A stretch of 39,456 bases of DNA from Methylobacterium symbioticum (GCF_902141845.1 NZ_CABFPH010000049.1:1-39456); one strand, 5' to 3'; positions 24,217 to 33,271 are shown, counted from the stretch's first letter. Program-made: numbers and translations. The notes: generated from the sequence alone by a model not told the origin.

Positions 24217-25350
24217 ATGGCGATGATGCGCGCGATCGGCCTGATGAGCGGCACCTCCCTCGACGGGGTCGACATCGCCCTGATCGAGACGGACGGGCAG
24301 GCGCTCAAGGTCGCCAAGGGCCACAACAACTTCCTCGAGCCGCTGGGGCCGACCGGCTACCGCGGCTACTCGGATGCCGAGAAGGCCCTGCTGCGCGCCG
24401 CCACCAAGGATGCGGAGAGCGTGGTCCGGCCCGACGACCGGCCGGGCCGCCTGCCGGAGGCGGAGGCCTTCGTCACGCAGGCCCATGCCGAGGCGGTGGA
24501 GCGCTTCCTCGCCGAGAACGGACTCTCCCCCTCGGACATCGACGTGATCGGCTTCCACGGCCAGACCGTGATCCACCGGCCGGACCACCGCATCACGATC
24601 CAGATCGGCGACGGTCCGGCGCTCGCCGCGCGCCTCGGGATCCCCGTGGTGTCGGATCTCCGCCGCGCCGATATCGAGGCGGGCGGGCAGGGGGCGCCGC
24701 TGGTGCCGGTCTTCCACAAGGCGCTGGCCGAGGCCTCGGGGATGGAGGGGCCGTTCGGCATCCTCAATATCGGGGGCGTCGCCAACGCGACGCTGGTCGA
24801 TTCCAAGGGCGGCGTGATCGCCTTCGATACGGGGCCGGGCAATGCCCTGATCGACGAGTGGATGCAGGAGCGCGAGAACAAGAACCTCGACGATGGCGGG
24901 CGCACCGCCGCCCGGGGCCGGCCGGACGAGCCGCTGCTGGCCTGGCTCCTGACCCATCCGTTCTTCTTCCGGAAGCCGCCGAAATCCCTCGACCGGAACT
25001 GGTTCTCGCACAAGCTCGCGGGCCAGCTCTCCACGGAGGACGGGGCGGCGACGCTCACCGCCTTCACGGCGCGGGCGGTGGCGCGGGCGCTCGACCACGC
25101 TCCCGAGATCCCGACCCGCTGGATCGTGGCCGGGGGCGGGGCGCGCAACGGCGAATTGGTGCGGCTCCTGACCTATCATCTCCGCGCCGAGATCACGACG
25201 GCGGACGCGATCGGCTGGTCCTCGGCCTATCTGGAGGCGCAGGCCTTCGCCTTCCTCGCCGTGCGCTCGCTCCGGGGCCTGCCGATCACCTTCCCGGCGA
25301 CCACGGGCGTGCGCGAGCCGATCTCCGGCGGGGTCCTGTCGCGGCCGTGA
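24217..25350 (+). CDS. anmK: Anhydro-N-acetylmuramic acid kinase
   Basis: Phosphorylates and opens 1,6-anhydro-MurNAc to MurNAc-6-phosphate so that cell-wall turnover sugar can be reused; cytoplasmic. 377 residues of the ASKHA sugar-kinase fold. GLMSGTSLDGVDIAL (8-22) binds phosphate, GFHGQTVIHRP is the family hallmark with the base region, NIGGVANAT, FDTGPGNALIDEW and AGGGARNGELV follow in the expected order. ATG 24217 gives an N-terminus just before the conserved strand. It is first of a rightward series (anmK, MrcB_N-like gene, aroC, ribB), with a palindromic repeat after it that may separate transcripts. Confidence 0.96.
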   Translation: MAMMRAIGLMSGTSLDGVDIALIETDGQALKVAKGHNNFLEPLGPTGYRGYSDAEKALLRAATKDAESVVRPDDRPGRLPEAEAFVTQAHAEAVERFLAENGLSPSDIDVIGFHGQTVIHRPDHRITIQIGDGPALAARLGIPVVSDLRRADIEAGGQGAPLVPVFHKALAEASGMEGPFGILNIGGVANATLVDSKGGVIAFDTGPGNALIDEWMQERENKNLDDGGRTAARGRPDEPLLAWLLTHPFFFRKPPKSLDRNWFSHKLAGQLSTEDGAATLTAFTARAVARALDHAPEIPTRWIVAGGGARNGELVRLLTYHLRAEITTADAIGWSSAYLEAQAFAFLAVRSLRGLPITFPATTGVREPISGGVLSRP

Positions 25351-25360
25351 GCGGAGTCCG

Positions 25361-25410
25361 GGATCCCAAAGGGATCATCCCTTTGGCGGGTCCAGGGCGG
25401 AGCCCTGGGG
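25361..25410. repeat. Palindromic intergenic repeat, family A
   Basis: CCAAAGGGA-TCA-TCCCTTTGG (25366-25386) followed by CCAGGGC-GGA-GCCCTGG (25392-25408). It repeats the left half of 20488-20596 nearly exactly and ends 13 bp before the start codon of the next gene, so it occupies that gene's 5' region. Confidence 0.75.
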
Positions 25411-25423
25411 TCGATGCCGGACC

Positions 25424-26035
25424 ATGACTCTCGGATACGCCCTCCGCCGCATCGCCGAGGAATACCCGCTGGCGCGTCTCGACCCGCCGGCCGGCCACCC
25501 GCTCGCAGCCGTGATCCGAAACGGGGCGCCGGACGAGCTGCGCCGGGCGCTCGCCGGGATCGACGGCCCCTTCCTCGTCAAGGGCAGCCCGGGCCGCGGC
25601 ACGCGCTGGGCGGCCGTGCCCTGGCTCGCCGCCTTCGACCCCGCGGTCACGACGAGCGCCACGCAGGGCTACTACCTCGTCTATCTCGTCCCGGCCGACC
25701 GGGAGGCGGTGCATCTCTCCCTGGCGCAGGGCACGGTGGCGGCGATCCGCGCGCATGGGCCGGGGGCGGGGGCAGCCTTGCGCGCGAGCGGCGACGTCCT
25801 GCGCCACAGGCTCGCCGACTTCGCCGACCGCCTGCCGGAGCGCGCGATCCGGCTCGGCTGCGCGGGCGCGCTGCCCGAGGGCTACGAGGCCGCCCACATC
25901 CTCGGCCTCAGCTACGGCCTCGCGGATCTCGGCGACGAGCGGCGCCTGATCGCCGACCTCGCGACTGGGGTGGCCGCCTACCGGGCCCTGAAGGCGCGGG
26001 GCGGACTCCAGATCGCGGACCGGCCCGGTTTGTGA
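25424..26035 (+). CDS. Free-standing MrcB_N-like (DUF3578) domain protein
   Basis: 203 residues, soluble. Residues about 60-110 carry the DUF3578/MrcB_N signature: GRGTRWAAVPWLAAFDP, TTSATQGYYLVYLV and VHLSLAQGTVAAI. In known proteins this domain is usually the N-terminal part of McrB-like 5-methylcytosine-dependent restriction GTPases or is joined to nucleases. Here it is alone: no Walker motifs, no HNH or PD-(D/E)XK motif, and the neighbours are anmK and aroC. The C-terminal part (RLADFADRLPERAIRLG, YEAAHILGLSYGLADLGDER) is helical and likely completes the domain. ATG 25424 has no Shine-Dalgarno because a palindromic repeat ends just upstream. It may read or bind DNA, but no function is shown. 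aroC follows by 33 bp. Confidence 0.8.
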   Translation: MTLGYALRRIAEEYPLARLDPPAGHPLAAVIRNGAPDELRRALAGIDGPFLVKGSPGRGTRWAAVPWLAAFDPAVTTSATQGYYLVYLVPADREAVHLSLAQGTVAAIRAHGPGAGAALRASGDVLRHRLADFADRLPERAIRLGCAGALPEGYEAAHILGLSYGLADLGDERRLIADLATGVAAYRALKARGGLQIADRPGL

Positions 26036-26068
26036 CTCGCACCAATCGGCGCTAAGGCACGCAGCGCC

Positions 26069-27178
26069 ATGTCGCACAACACCTTCGGCCACCTGTTCCG
26101 CGTCACCACCTTCGGCGAGAGCCACGGCGTGGCCCTCGGCTGCGTGGTGGATGGCTGCCCGCCCGGGCTGCCCCTCGAGGCCGAGGAGATCCAGGCGGAG
26201 CTCGACCGGCGGAAGCCCGGCCAGTCGCGCTTCACCACGCAGCGCCGCGAGCCCGACCAGGTCAAGATTCTCTCGGGCGTGTTCGGCGACGACCGCACGG
26301 GCGGGCGCCAGCTCACCACCGGCACGCCGATCGCCCTGGTGATCGAGAACACCGACCAGCGCTCGAAGGATTATTCCGAGATCCGCGACAGCTACCGGCC
26401 GGGCCATGCCGACTACGCCTACGACGCCAAGTACGGCATCCGCGACTATCGCGGCGGCGGCCGCTCCTCGGCCCGCGAGACCGCGGCGCGGGTCGCCGCC
26501 GGCGCCGTCGCGCGCAAGGTGATCCCGGCTGTGACGATCCGCGCCGCCCTGGTCCAGATGGGCCCGCACGCGATCGACCGCGCCCGCTGGGACTGGGACG
26601 AGGTCGCCCGGAACCCGTTCTTCTGCCCGGATGCGGAGATGGCCCGCTTCTACGAGGGCTATCTCGACGGCATCCGCAAGGACGGCTCCTCCATCGGCGC
26701 CGTGATCGAGGTGGTGGCCGAGGGGCTGCCCGCCGGGCTCGGCGCGCCGATCTACGGCAAGCTCGACGCGGATCTCGCCAGCGCGATGATGTCGATCAAC
26801 GCGGTCAAGGGCGTCGAGATCGGCGACGGCTTCGCGAGCGCGGCGCTCCGCGGCGAGGACAATGCCGACGAGATGCGCGCCGGCAATGACGGCCCGGCCT
26901 TCCTCGCCAACCATGCGGGCGGGATCCTGGGCGGCATCTCGACGGGCCAGCCCGTCGTCGTCCGCTTCGCGGTCAAGCCGACCTCCTCGATCCTCACGCC
27001 GCGCCGCACCGTCACCCGCGACGGGCACGAGGCCGAGATCGTCACCAAGGGGCGCCACGACCCCTGCGTCGGCATCCGCGCCGTGCCGGTGGCCGAGGCG
27101 ATGATGGCCTGCGTGCTCGCCGATCACGTTCTGCGCCACCGGGGACAGGTCGGGCCGGTGCCCGGCTCGCCCGTCTGA
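26069..27178 (+). CDS. aroC: Chorismate synthase
   Basis: FMNH2-dependent elimination of phosphate from EPSP to give chorismate, last step of the shikimate pathway. 369 residues, normal bacterial length. FGESHGVALGCVVDG at 15-29, the Arg-rich RRKPGQSRFTTQRREPDQV, YRPGHADYAYDAKYG, RGGGRSSARETAARVAAGAV (FMN site) and NHAGGILGGISTGQPVVVRF are all intact. ATG 26069. The gene lies 33 bp after the MrcB_N-like gene and 19 bp before ribB, so the three are probably co-transcribed. Confidence 0.97.
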   Translation: MSHNTFGHLFRVTTFGESHGVALGCVVDGCPPGLPLEAEEIQAELDRRKPGQSRFTTQRREPDQVKILSGVFGDDRTGGRQLTTGTPIALVIENTDQRSKDYSEIRDSYRPGHADYAYDAKYGIRDYRGGGRSSARETAARVAAGAVARKVIPAVTIRAALVQMGPHAIDRARWDWDEVARNPFFCPDAEMARFYEGYLDGIRKDGSSIGAVIEVVAEGLPAGLGAPIYGKLDADLASAMMSINAVKGVEIGDGFASAALRGEDNADEMRAGNDGPAFLANHAGGILGGISTGQPVVVRFAVKPTSSILTPRRTVTRDGHEAEIVTKGRHDPCVGIRAVPVAEAMMACVLADHVLRHRGQVGPVPGSPV

Positions 27179-27197
27179 CAACAATCCGAGACCGCCC

Positions 27198-28274
27198 GTG
27201 TCCCACGCCTCCGTCACCGAGTGCATCGAAGCCTTCGCCCGCGGCGAGATCGTGGTCGTCACCGACGACGACGACCGCGAGAACGAGGGCGACCTCGTCG
27301 TCGCGGCCTCGCTCTGCACGCCGGAGAAGATGGCCTTCATCATCCGCAACACCTGCGGCATCGTCTGCGCGCCGGTGACGCTGTCCGAGGCGCGCCGGCT
27401 GCACCTGACGCCGATGGTGGCGGCCAACGACGCGCCGCTCGGCACGGCCTTCACCGTCACGGTGGACGTGAAGCATGGGCTGACCACCGGCATCTCGGCC
27501 GAGCAGCGCTGCAACACGGTGCGGGCGCTCGCCAACGGCAATATGGGCGCGGCCGATTTCGTGCGCCCGGGCCACGTCTTCCCGCTGATCGCCCGCGACG
27601 GCGGCGTGCTCATGCGCTCGGGGCACACGGAGGCCGCGGTCGATCTGTGCCGGCTGGCCAAGCTCCCGCCGGTCGGCGTGATCTGCGAGCTCGCCAACGA
27701 CGACGGCACCGTGATGAAGGGGCCGCAGATCACCGCCTTCGCCGACCAGCATGGGCTGAAGCGCGTCTCGGTGGCCGACCTCATCGCCTACCGGCAGGCC
27801 CGCGAGAAGCTCGTGGAGCGGGTCGGGCAGTTCCCGGTCAAGACCGAGTTCGGCACGATGACCGGCTACGCCTACACCACGCCCTTCGAGTCGATCCAGC
27901 AATTCGCCTTCGTGCAGGGCGAGATCGGCGATGGCCGCGACGTGCTGGTGCGCCTCCACCGCTCCAACGTGGTGGCCGACGTGATCGAGGGCGGGCGCCA
28001 GATCGAGCAGGTGATGGCGCGCTTCGCGAAGGCAGGGCGCGGCGTCCTCGTCTATCTGCGCGACGGCACCGCGGGCGTACCGCTGCAGCGGGTGGCCGAC
28101 GAGGGCGCGGAGGCCCAGCGCGTGCGCCAGTGGCGCGAGGTGGGGCTCGGCGCCCAGATCCTGCGCGATCTCGGCGTGGTCTCGATCCGCAATCTCTCGA
28201 CCTCGTCGCGCGCCTATGTCGGCCTCTCGGGCTTCGGCATCGAGCTCGTCGGCGACGAGCTCTTGGAGGGCTGA
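27198..28274 (+). CDS. ribB: 3,4-dihydroxy-2-butanone 4-phosphate synthase fused to a degenerate GTP cyclohydrolase II domain
   Basis: Makes the four-carbon unit of riboflavin from ribulose 5-phosphate. RibB domain about 1-200: VVTDDDDRENEGDLVVAA with the acidic metal-binding loop, TCGIVCAPV, FTVTVDVKHG, DFVRPGHVFPL and RSGHTEAAVDL. From about 213 the protein follows RibA (GTP cyclohydrolase II) in layout (EFGTMTGYAY, RDVLVRLHRSNVVADV, QRVRQWREVGLGAQIL) but lacks the zinc-binding cysteines (GDVFGSxRCDC-type motif replaced by SNVVADVIEG), so that activity is probably lost; a separate RibA is expected elsewhere. GTG start at 27198, 19 bp after aroC. Alphaproteobacteria often carry such half-active fusions. 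Confidence 0.92.
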   Translation: MSHASVTECIEAFARGEIVVVTDDDDRENEGDLVVAASLCTPEKMAFIIRNTCGIVCAPVTLSEARRLHLTPMVAANDAPLGTAFTVTVDVKHGLTTGISAEQRCNTVRALANGNMGAADFVRPGHVFPLIARDGGVLMRSGHTEAAVDLCRLAKLPPVGVICELANDDGTVMKGPQITAFADQHGLKRVSVADLIAYRQAREKLVERVGQFPVKTEFGTMTGYAYTTPFESIQQFAFVQGEIGDGRDVLVRLHRSNVVADVIEGGRQIEQVMARFAKAGRGVLVYLRDGTAGVPLQRVADEGAEAQRVRQWREVGLGAQILRDLGVVSIRNLSTSSRAYVGLSGFGIELVGDELLEG

Positions 28275-28280
28275 GGCGAG

Positions 28281-28309
28281 GCCGGCCCCGGCCCTCGGGC
28301 CGGGACCGG
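28281..28309. terminator. Hairpin between convergent ribB and chemoreceptor genes
   Basis: CCCGGCCC (28287-28294) faces GGGCCGGG (28297-28304), with outer GCCGG/CCGGC pairing. It fills the short gap between two convergent stop codons, which suits a two-way transcription barrier, but there is no T-run. Confidence 0.42.
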
Positions 28310-28316
28310 CGCATGC

Positions 28317-30002
28317 TCAGGCCGCGCGGACGCCGGCGAGGAAGCGGGCGACCTCGGCGTTGAGGTGCTCCGACTGGCGCGACAGCTCCGAGGCCGCGGC
28401 GAGGACCTGGGTGGCCGCCGCCCCGGTCTCGTCGGCGGCCTGGGCCACGCCGGCCATGTTGGCGGTCACCTCGCGGGTGCCGGTGGCGGCCTGGGCGACG
28501 TTGCGCACGATCTCCTGCGTCGCCGCGCCCTGCTCCTCCACCGCCGCGGCGATGCCGGTGGCCACACCGCTGATCTCGCGGATGCGGCCGGCGATGCCGG
28601 TGATGGCCTGGACCGCCTGGTCGGTCGAGCCCTGGATCCGGCCGATCTGCTGGCTGATCTCCTCGGTGGCCTTGGCGGTCTGGTTGGCGAGTTCCTTCAC
28701 CTCGGCGGCCACCACCGCGAAGCCGCGGCCCGCCTCGCCGGCCCGCGCCGCCTCGATCGTGGCGTTGAGGGCGAGCAGGTTGGTCTGGCCCGCGATCTGC
28801 GAGATCAGCGCCACCACGTCGCCGATCCGGCCGGCGGCCTGGGCGAGGTCCTGAACGAGGTGCGCCGTCCGGTCGGCCTCGCCGACGGCGAGCTGCGCGA
28901 GGTCGGCCGAGCCGCCGACCTGCCGCCCGATCTCGGTCACCGAGCTGCCGAGCTGCTCGGCCGCCACGGCGACGGTGCTGACATTCGTGGTGGTCTCCTC
29001 CGCGGCCGCGGCCACCGCCGTGGACTGGCTCGCCGCCTCGGCCGCGGTCGCCGTCATGGTCTCAGCCGTCGCCTGGAGCTGGCTCGACGCGCTGGTCACG
29101 GTGGTGACGATGCCGCCGACCGCGGCCTCGAAGCCGTCGGCCATCTCGCGCATCGCCGCCTTGCGCTGCGCCTCCGCACCGGCCCGCGCCAGGGCGGCCT
29201 CCGCCTCCAGCGCCCGCGCGCGGATCATGTTGTCCTTGAAGACCTGCACCGCGCCGGCCATGGCGCCGATCTCGTCCCGGCGGCCGGCGGCCGGAATCGC
29301 GCTGCCGGTGTCGCCGCCGGCGAGGCGGTGCATGGCGGCGGTCATGACGCCGAGCGGCCGGCTCACCTCCAGGACGAGGAGCAGGGCCGCGCCCGCCGAG
29401 AGGGCCAGCGCCAGCAGAGTCAGGCCCGCCAGAAGCGTGTTGGCCCGCGCGGCGGTGGTCTCCGCCTCGGCGCGGCTGGCCTGCGCGGCGGCATCGACGC
29501 GCTCGGTCAGGGTGGCCAGGATGGCGATGACCTGCCGGATGCCGTCCGACATCTGCGTGTCGTAGCTCTGCGTCGCGCCCGACAGGTCACCCCGATCGGC
29601 CTGGGCCATGGTGGCCTCGTGCAGGGCGAGATAGCCGGACCAGGCCTTCTCGAAGCGCCCATAGAGCGCAACCTCCTCCGGCGCGGCGATCAGGGCCTGG
29701 AAGGCGGCCTGCTGGACCTTCAGCTCGGCGAGGCGCTGCTGGAGCGACTGGGCGGCATCCGCCTTCTGCTGCTGCGTCTGGGCCGAGAGCAGGCGGCCGC
29801 CATTGATGCGGATCCGCAGGGCGAGGGCCTGGATCTTGCCGAGCGCCTGCGTGGCCGGAAGCCGGACCTGCCCCAGCTCCGCAGCGGAGCCCGACAGCGC
29901 CCGGATCTGCATGAACGAAAGACCTGCGAGCGCGACAACCAAGGCGAACATCAGGCCAAAAGAAGCAATCAGTTTGCCTCTTATGGACAGAAACCCAAGC
30001 AT
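28317..30002 (-). CDS. Methyl-accepting chemotaxis protein
   Basis: 561-residue inner-membrane chemoreceptor. TM1 about 10-30, a periplasmic four-helix-bundle sensor (about 31-185) rich in Gln/Ala, TM2 about 192-214 (LLAGLTLLALALSAGAALLL), HAMP about 215-268 with the DEIG motif, then a long coiled coil. The signalling tip is complete: GQTNLLALNATIEAARAGEA followed by GRGFAVVAAEVKELA. Methylation-region Ala/Glu/Gln heptads flank it. There is no C-terminal CheR/CheB-binding pentapeptide. ATG 30002 is preferred over 30029 because GGAG lies 10 bases upstream. It converges with ribB. Ligand unknown; no che genes are adjacent. Confidence 0.94.
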   Translation of the reverse strand: MLGFLSIRGKLIASFGLMFALVVALAGLSFMQIRALSGSAAELGQVRLPATQALGKIQALALRIRINGGRLLSAQTQQQKADAAQSLQQRLAELKVQQAAFQALIAAPEEVALYGRFEKAWSGYLALHEATMAQADRGDLSGATQSYDTQMSDGIRQVIAILATLTERVDAAAQASRAEAETTAARANTLLAGLTLLALALSAGAALLLVLEVSRPLGVMTAAMHRLAGGDTGSAIPAAGRRDEIGAMAGAVQVFKDNMIRARALEAEAALARAGAEAQRKAAMREMADGFEAAVGGIVTTVTSASSQLQATAETMTATAAEAASQSTAVAAAAEETTTNVSTVAVAAEQLGSSVTEIGRQVGGSADLAQLAVGEADRTAHLVQDLAQAAGRIGDVVALISQIAGQTNLLALNATIEAARAGEAGRGFAVVAAEVKELANQTAKATEEISQQIGRIQGSTDQAVQAITGIAGRIREISGVATGIAAAVEEQGAATQEIVRNVAQAATGTREVTANMAGVAQAADETGAAATQVLAAASELSRQSEHLNAEVARFLAGVRAA

Positions 30003-30301
30003 GGCAATTCCACTCCTTCGATCAAGCATGCACTATTGCGCATCGACCGGGGAATATGTGGCCGTGAAGACGTTAAAACTTTATCGCCGCAGCGCAGCAT
30101 GAAAAAATGTAAGGTTTTAAGGATACAAACCTGCGCCGGACGCCCAGCTCGAAATCGGCCGTTCCCGCTCGCAGGGGCTCCGAGGCGCATGGAGCGGATC
30201 GACGGGGCGGAGACCCGTACGGTCTCGCAGGCAGGGTCTCGGGACGGGGCAGGGGGTCGCGCCGAACGACGGCAGCCGCCGGCCGCCGCCCGAACGGGCG
30301 C

Positions 30302-31228
30302 TCAATGCCCCATCAGGGCGTCCACGTGCTCGTGGACCGACTTGCCGAGCCCTTCGAGGCTGTAGCCGCCCTCCAGGATCGAGACGAGGCGACCGCCCGC
30401 GTGGCGGTCGGCGAGATCGAGGAGCTTGCGCGTCGCCCAGCCGAAATCCGCCTCGTCGAGGCGCAGATTCGCCAGGGGATCGAGGCGGTGGGCGTCGAAT
30501 CCGGCCGAGACCAGGATCAGGTCCGGCCGGAACGCGTCGACGCGGGCCACGATGGTCTCGAAGGCCTCGCGGAACACCGCGCCGTCGTCGTTGGGCCGGA
30601 GCGGCACGTTGACGATGGTGTCCTGCGCGCCCCGCTCCGAGGCGGCGCCGGTGCCGGGGAAGAGCGGCATCTGGTGCGTCGAGGCGTACATCACCGCGCC
30701 GTCGTCCCAGAAGATGTCCTGGCTGCCGTTGCCGTGGTGCACGTCCCAATCGACGAGCGCAACGCGGGACAGCCCGTGCGCCTTGCGCGCGTGGCGGGCG
30801 GCGATGGCCGCCTGGTTGAACACGCAGAAGCCCATGGCGCGGTTGCGCTCGGCATGATGGCCCGGCGGGCGCATCGCCACGAAGGCGTTCGCGCATTCCC
30901 CGGCCACGACCGCATCGACCGCGTGCATCGCGCCGCCCACCGCCCGGAGCACCGCCTCGAGGGTGCCGGGCGACATCACCGTGTCCCCGTCGATGGCGAC
31001 CATGCCCTCCTTGGGCGCGGCGGCGACGATCGCCTCCACGTACGCCTCCGGATGGGCCAGGGTCGCGACGGCGGCCTCGGCCTTCGGGGCCTGGGCCCTC
31101 ACCAGGCCGGAGAAGCGCTCGTTCTCCAGCACGCGCTCGACCGCGCGGATGCGGCTCGGCCGCTCGGGGTGCCCCTCGGGGACGATGTGGTCCAGGGCGG
31201 AGGGGTGGCTGACATACAGGGTCGTCAC
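30302..31228 (-). CDS. Histone deacetylase-family amidohydrolase
   Basis: 308-residue zinc-dependent deacetylase of the class II HDAC / acetylpolyamine amidohydrolase group, cytoplasmic. VSHPSALDHIVPEGHPERPSR opens the protein. The His pair lies in RPPGHHAE, zinc ligands in VDWDVHHGNG, then YASTHQMPLFPGTG and the second Asp in VSAGFDAHRLDP; the substrate loop ILEGGYSLEGL closes the domain. All catalytic residues are present, so it should be active. Bacterial relatives deacetylate polyamines, acetylated lysine or other small amides; the target here is unknown. The start is GTG at 31228 with only a weak AGAGAG upstream. Nearest neighbours are unrelated. Confidence 0.93.
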   Translation of the reverse strand: MTTLYVSHPSALDHIVPEGHPERPSRIRAVERVLENERFSGLVRAQAPKAEAAVATLAHPEAYVEAIVAAAPKEGMVAIDGDTVMSPGTLEAVLRAVGGAMHAVDAVVAGECANAFVAMRPPGHHAERNRAMGFCVFNQAAIAARHARKAHGLSRVALVDWDVHHGNGSQDIFWDDGAVMYASTHQMPLFPGTGAASERGAQDTIVNVPLRPNDDGAVFREAFETIVARVDAFRPDLILVSAGFDAHRLDPLANLRLDEADFGWATRKLLDLADRHAGGRLVSILEGGYSLEGLGKSVHEHVDALMGH

Positions 31229-31449
31229 GGCTCTCTGAACCCTCCCGAAGGCCGGCGGCAGGCCGGGATACGCCGGTCACGTCTGTCGCGTGGCCTGTCG
31301 CGCACCTGCAACAGCGCCGGGCAATGTGGCACGGGGCCAACGTCCAAGGCTACGGCCCGGTGCCGCGAGCGGCTATGGTTATCCAGCCTCCTGAAACCGC
31401 CATGAGATGTGGCATGGGATCGGGGAGGTAGCCTCGAAAGGCGGATGAC

Positions 31450-32028
31450 ATGCGCATCGTCCCGATCATGGCGTGTGCCATCCTCCTCGGCGGCTGCAAC
31501 TTCAAGGCGGTGCCCGATCCGACTCTGTCGGCTCGGGACACCGCCTTCATGGCTCTGGTGCCGCAGGCCGAGGACGACCCCCGCTACGGCCGCTGGCTGG
31601 TGAGCGACCCGACCAAGGAGGCCCCCGGCACGATCGTGGTCGAGACGAAGGAGCGGCTGCTCTACCTCGTCCTGCCCGACGGCAAGGCCCTGCAATACGG
31701 CGTCACCGTGGGCGACGAGGCCTATGGCTGGACCGGCCGCGCCACGGTCTCGCGCAAGGCCGAGTGGCCCGCCTGGCACCCGCCGGCCGAGATGATCCGG
31801 CGCTGGCCGCATGTCCACGCCATGGAGGGCGGGCCGGCCAACCCGCTGGGCGCCCGTGCCCTCTACCTGTCCGAGGGCGGGCGCGACACGCTCTACCGCA
31901 TCCACGGCACCAACGAACCCGAGAAGATCGGCCAGGCCGCCTCCTCCGGCTGCATCCGCATGCGCAACATCGACGTGGTCGATCTGTTCAACCGCGTGCC
32001 GACGGGCGCGACGGTGATCGTGCGCTGA
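31450..32028 (+). CDS. Lipoprotein L,D-transpeptidase (YkuD family)
   Basis: 192 residues. Signal peptide with a perfect lipobox, LLGGC (12-16), so anchored to a membrane by lipid. A YkuD domain spans about 60-191: TIVVETKERLLYLVLPDGKA, YGVTVGDEAYGWTG, and the catalytic region YRIHGTNEP (H152) with SSGCIRM carrying the nucleophile C168. Such enzymes form 3-3 peptidoglycan cross-links or attach proteins to peptidoglycan. ATG 31450. Transcribed alone, divergent from the deacetylase gene with 221 bp between starts. Confidence 0.94.
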   Translation: MRIVPIMACAILLGGCNFKAVPDPTLSARDTAFMALVPQAEDDPRYGRWLVSDPTKEAPGTIVVETKERLLYLVLPDGKALQYGVTVGDEAYGWTGRATVSRKAEWPAWHPPAEMIRRWPHVHAMEGGPANPLGARALYLSEGGRDTLYRIHGTNEPEKIGQAASSGCIRMRNIDVVDLFNRVPTGATVIVR

Positions 32029-32263
32029 GGGCCCGGCCGCACCGCGCCCACCGCCGCGCTCACGATGGCGCCGGAGCGCCGTCCGGCAGCGCGACGCCCT
32101 CCGGGCACGGGAAGGGCGCCGCGGTGAGCGGGCGGCGTGTCGATCGGCCTGAGCCGTTGTTCTGAGGCGCTCTCCTTCGCCGCACCGGCAACCAGGCCGG
32201 GGAGAAGCGCTCGCGGTCATCGTGACGTGACCTGTTCCGTCCGTCTCTCCGCTCCGGGACCGG

Positions 32264-33247
32264 CTACCGGTTGACGTCGACGATCACGCGGCCGCGCACC
32301 CGGCCCGCCATGAGCTGCCCGGCCGTGGCCACGGCCTCCGACAGGCCGATCTCGTGCGCCATCGTGTCGAGCTTGGCCGGGTCGAGGTCGCGGACCAGCC
32401 GGCTCCAGGCCTCCAGCCGCTCGGGGCGCGGGCACATCACGCTGTCGATCCCGATCAGGCTGACGCCGCGCAGGATGAAGGGCGCGACGGAGGCCGGCAG
32501 GTCCATCCCCTGCGCGAGGCCGCAGGCCGTGACGACGCCGCGGTACTGCGTGGCGGCGCAGACATTCGCCAGGGTGTGGCTGCCGACCACGTCGACGGCG
32601 CCGGCCCAGCGCTCCCGGGCGAGCGGCTTGCCGGGCTCCGAGAACGCGGCCCGGTCGAGGATCTCGGCCGCGCCGAGACCGCGCAGATAGGCGGCCTCCT
32701 CGGGGCGCCCGCTGACCGCGGCGACGGTGTAGCCGAGGCCCGACAGGAGGGCGACCGCCGTGCTGCCGACCCCGCCGGCCGCCCCGGTGACGAGCACCTC
32801 GCCCTTGTCCGGGCTGATCCCGTGGCGCTCCAGCGCCATCACGCAGAGCATGGCGGTGTAGCCGGCCGTGCCGATCGCCATGGCCTGGCGCGGCGTGAAT
32901 CCCTCCGGCAGCGGGACCAGCCAGTCGCCCTTGAGGCGCGCGACCTGGGCCAGGCCGCCCCAATGGGTCTCGCCGACGCCCCAGCCGTTGAGGACGACCT
33001 GGTCGCCCGGGCGATAGGCGGGATGCCGGGATTCGCGCACGGTGCCGGCGATGTCGATGCCCGGCACCATCGGGAACCTGCGCACCACCGGGCCCTTGCC
33101 GGTGATCGCCAGCCCGTCCTTGTAGTTCAGCGTCGAGTAGGCGACCGCGACGGTGACGTCGCCCTCGGGGAGCTGCGCCTCGTCGATCTCGCGCAGGGCG
33201 GCCCGGTCGCCGGCCTCGTCCTTCTCGATCAGGATCGCCTTGAACAT
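32264..33247 (-). CDS. acuI: Acrylyl-CoA reductase (NADPH), AcuI/YhdH family
   Basis: 327-residue medium-chain dehydrogenase/reductase, zinc-free, that reduces toxic acryloyl-CoA to propionyl-CoA with NADPH. MFKAILIEKDE at the N-terminus, VAYSTLNYKDGLAITGKG, VPGIDIAGTV, LNGWGVGETHWGGLAQ, IGTAGYTAMLCVMALE, the nucleotide loop VTGAAGGVGSTAVALL and SGRPEE are the expected AcuI signatures. ATG 33247 has GGAG eight bases upstream, better than 33256. It lies 24 bp downstream of acuR and is surely co-transcribed with it. Confidence 0.93.
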   Translation of the reverse strand: MFKAILIEKDEAGDRAALREIDEAQLPEGDVTVAVAYSTLNYKDGLAITGKGPVVRRFPMVPGIDIAGTVRESRHPAYRPGDQVVLNGWGVGETHWGGLAQVARLKGDWLVPLPEGFTPRQAMAIGTAGYTAMLCVMALERHGISPDKGEVLVTGAAGGVGSTAVALLSGLGYTVAAVSGRPEEAAYLRGLGAAEILDRAAFSEPGKPLARERWAGAVDVVGSHTLANVCAATQYRGVVTACGLAQGMDLPASVAPFILRGVSLIGIDSVMCPRPERLEAWSRLVRDLDPAKLDTMAHEIGLSEAVATAGQLMAGRVRGRVIVDVNR

Positions 33248-33271
33248 CCGGTGCACTCCACGAGACGGCGC

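Noticed and set aside
27160..27200. FMN riboswitch sought ahead of ribB
   Set aside because: Only 19 bp separate aroC and ribB, too short for an FMN element, and no RFN-type conserved boxes are visible.
28365..30365. 666-residue rightward frame opposite the chemoreceptor
   Set aside because: Low-complexity Arg/Gly/His mirror of the MCP coding frame.
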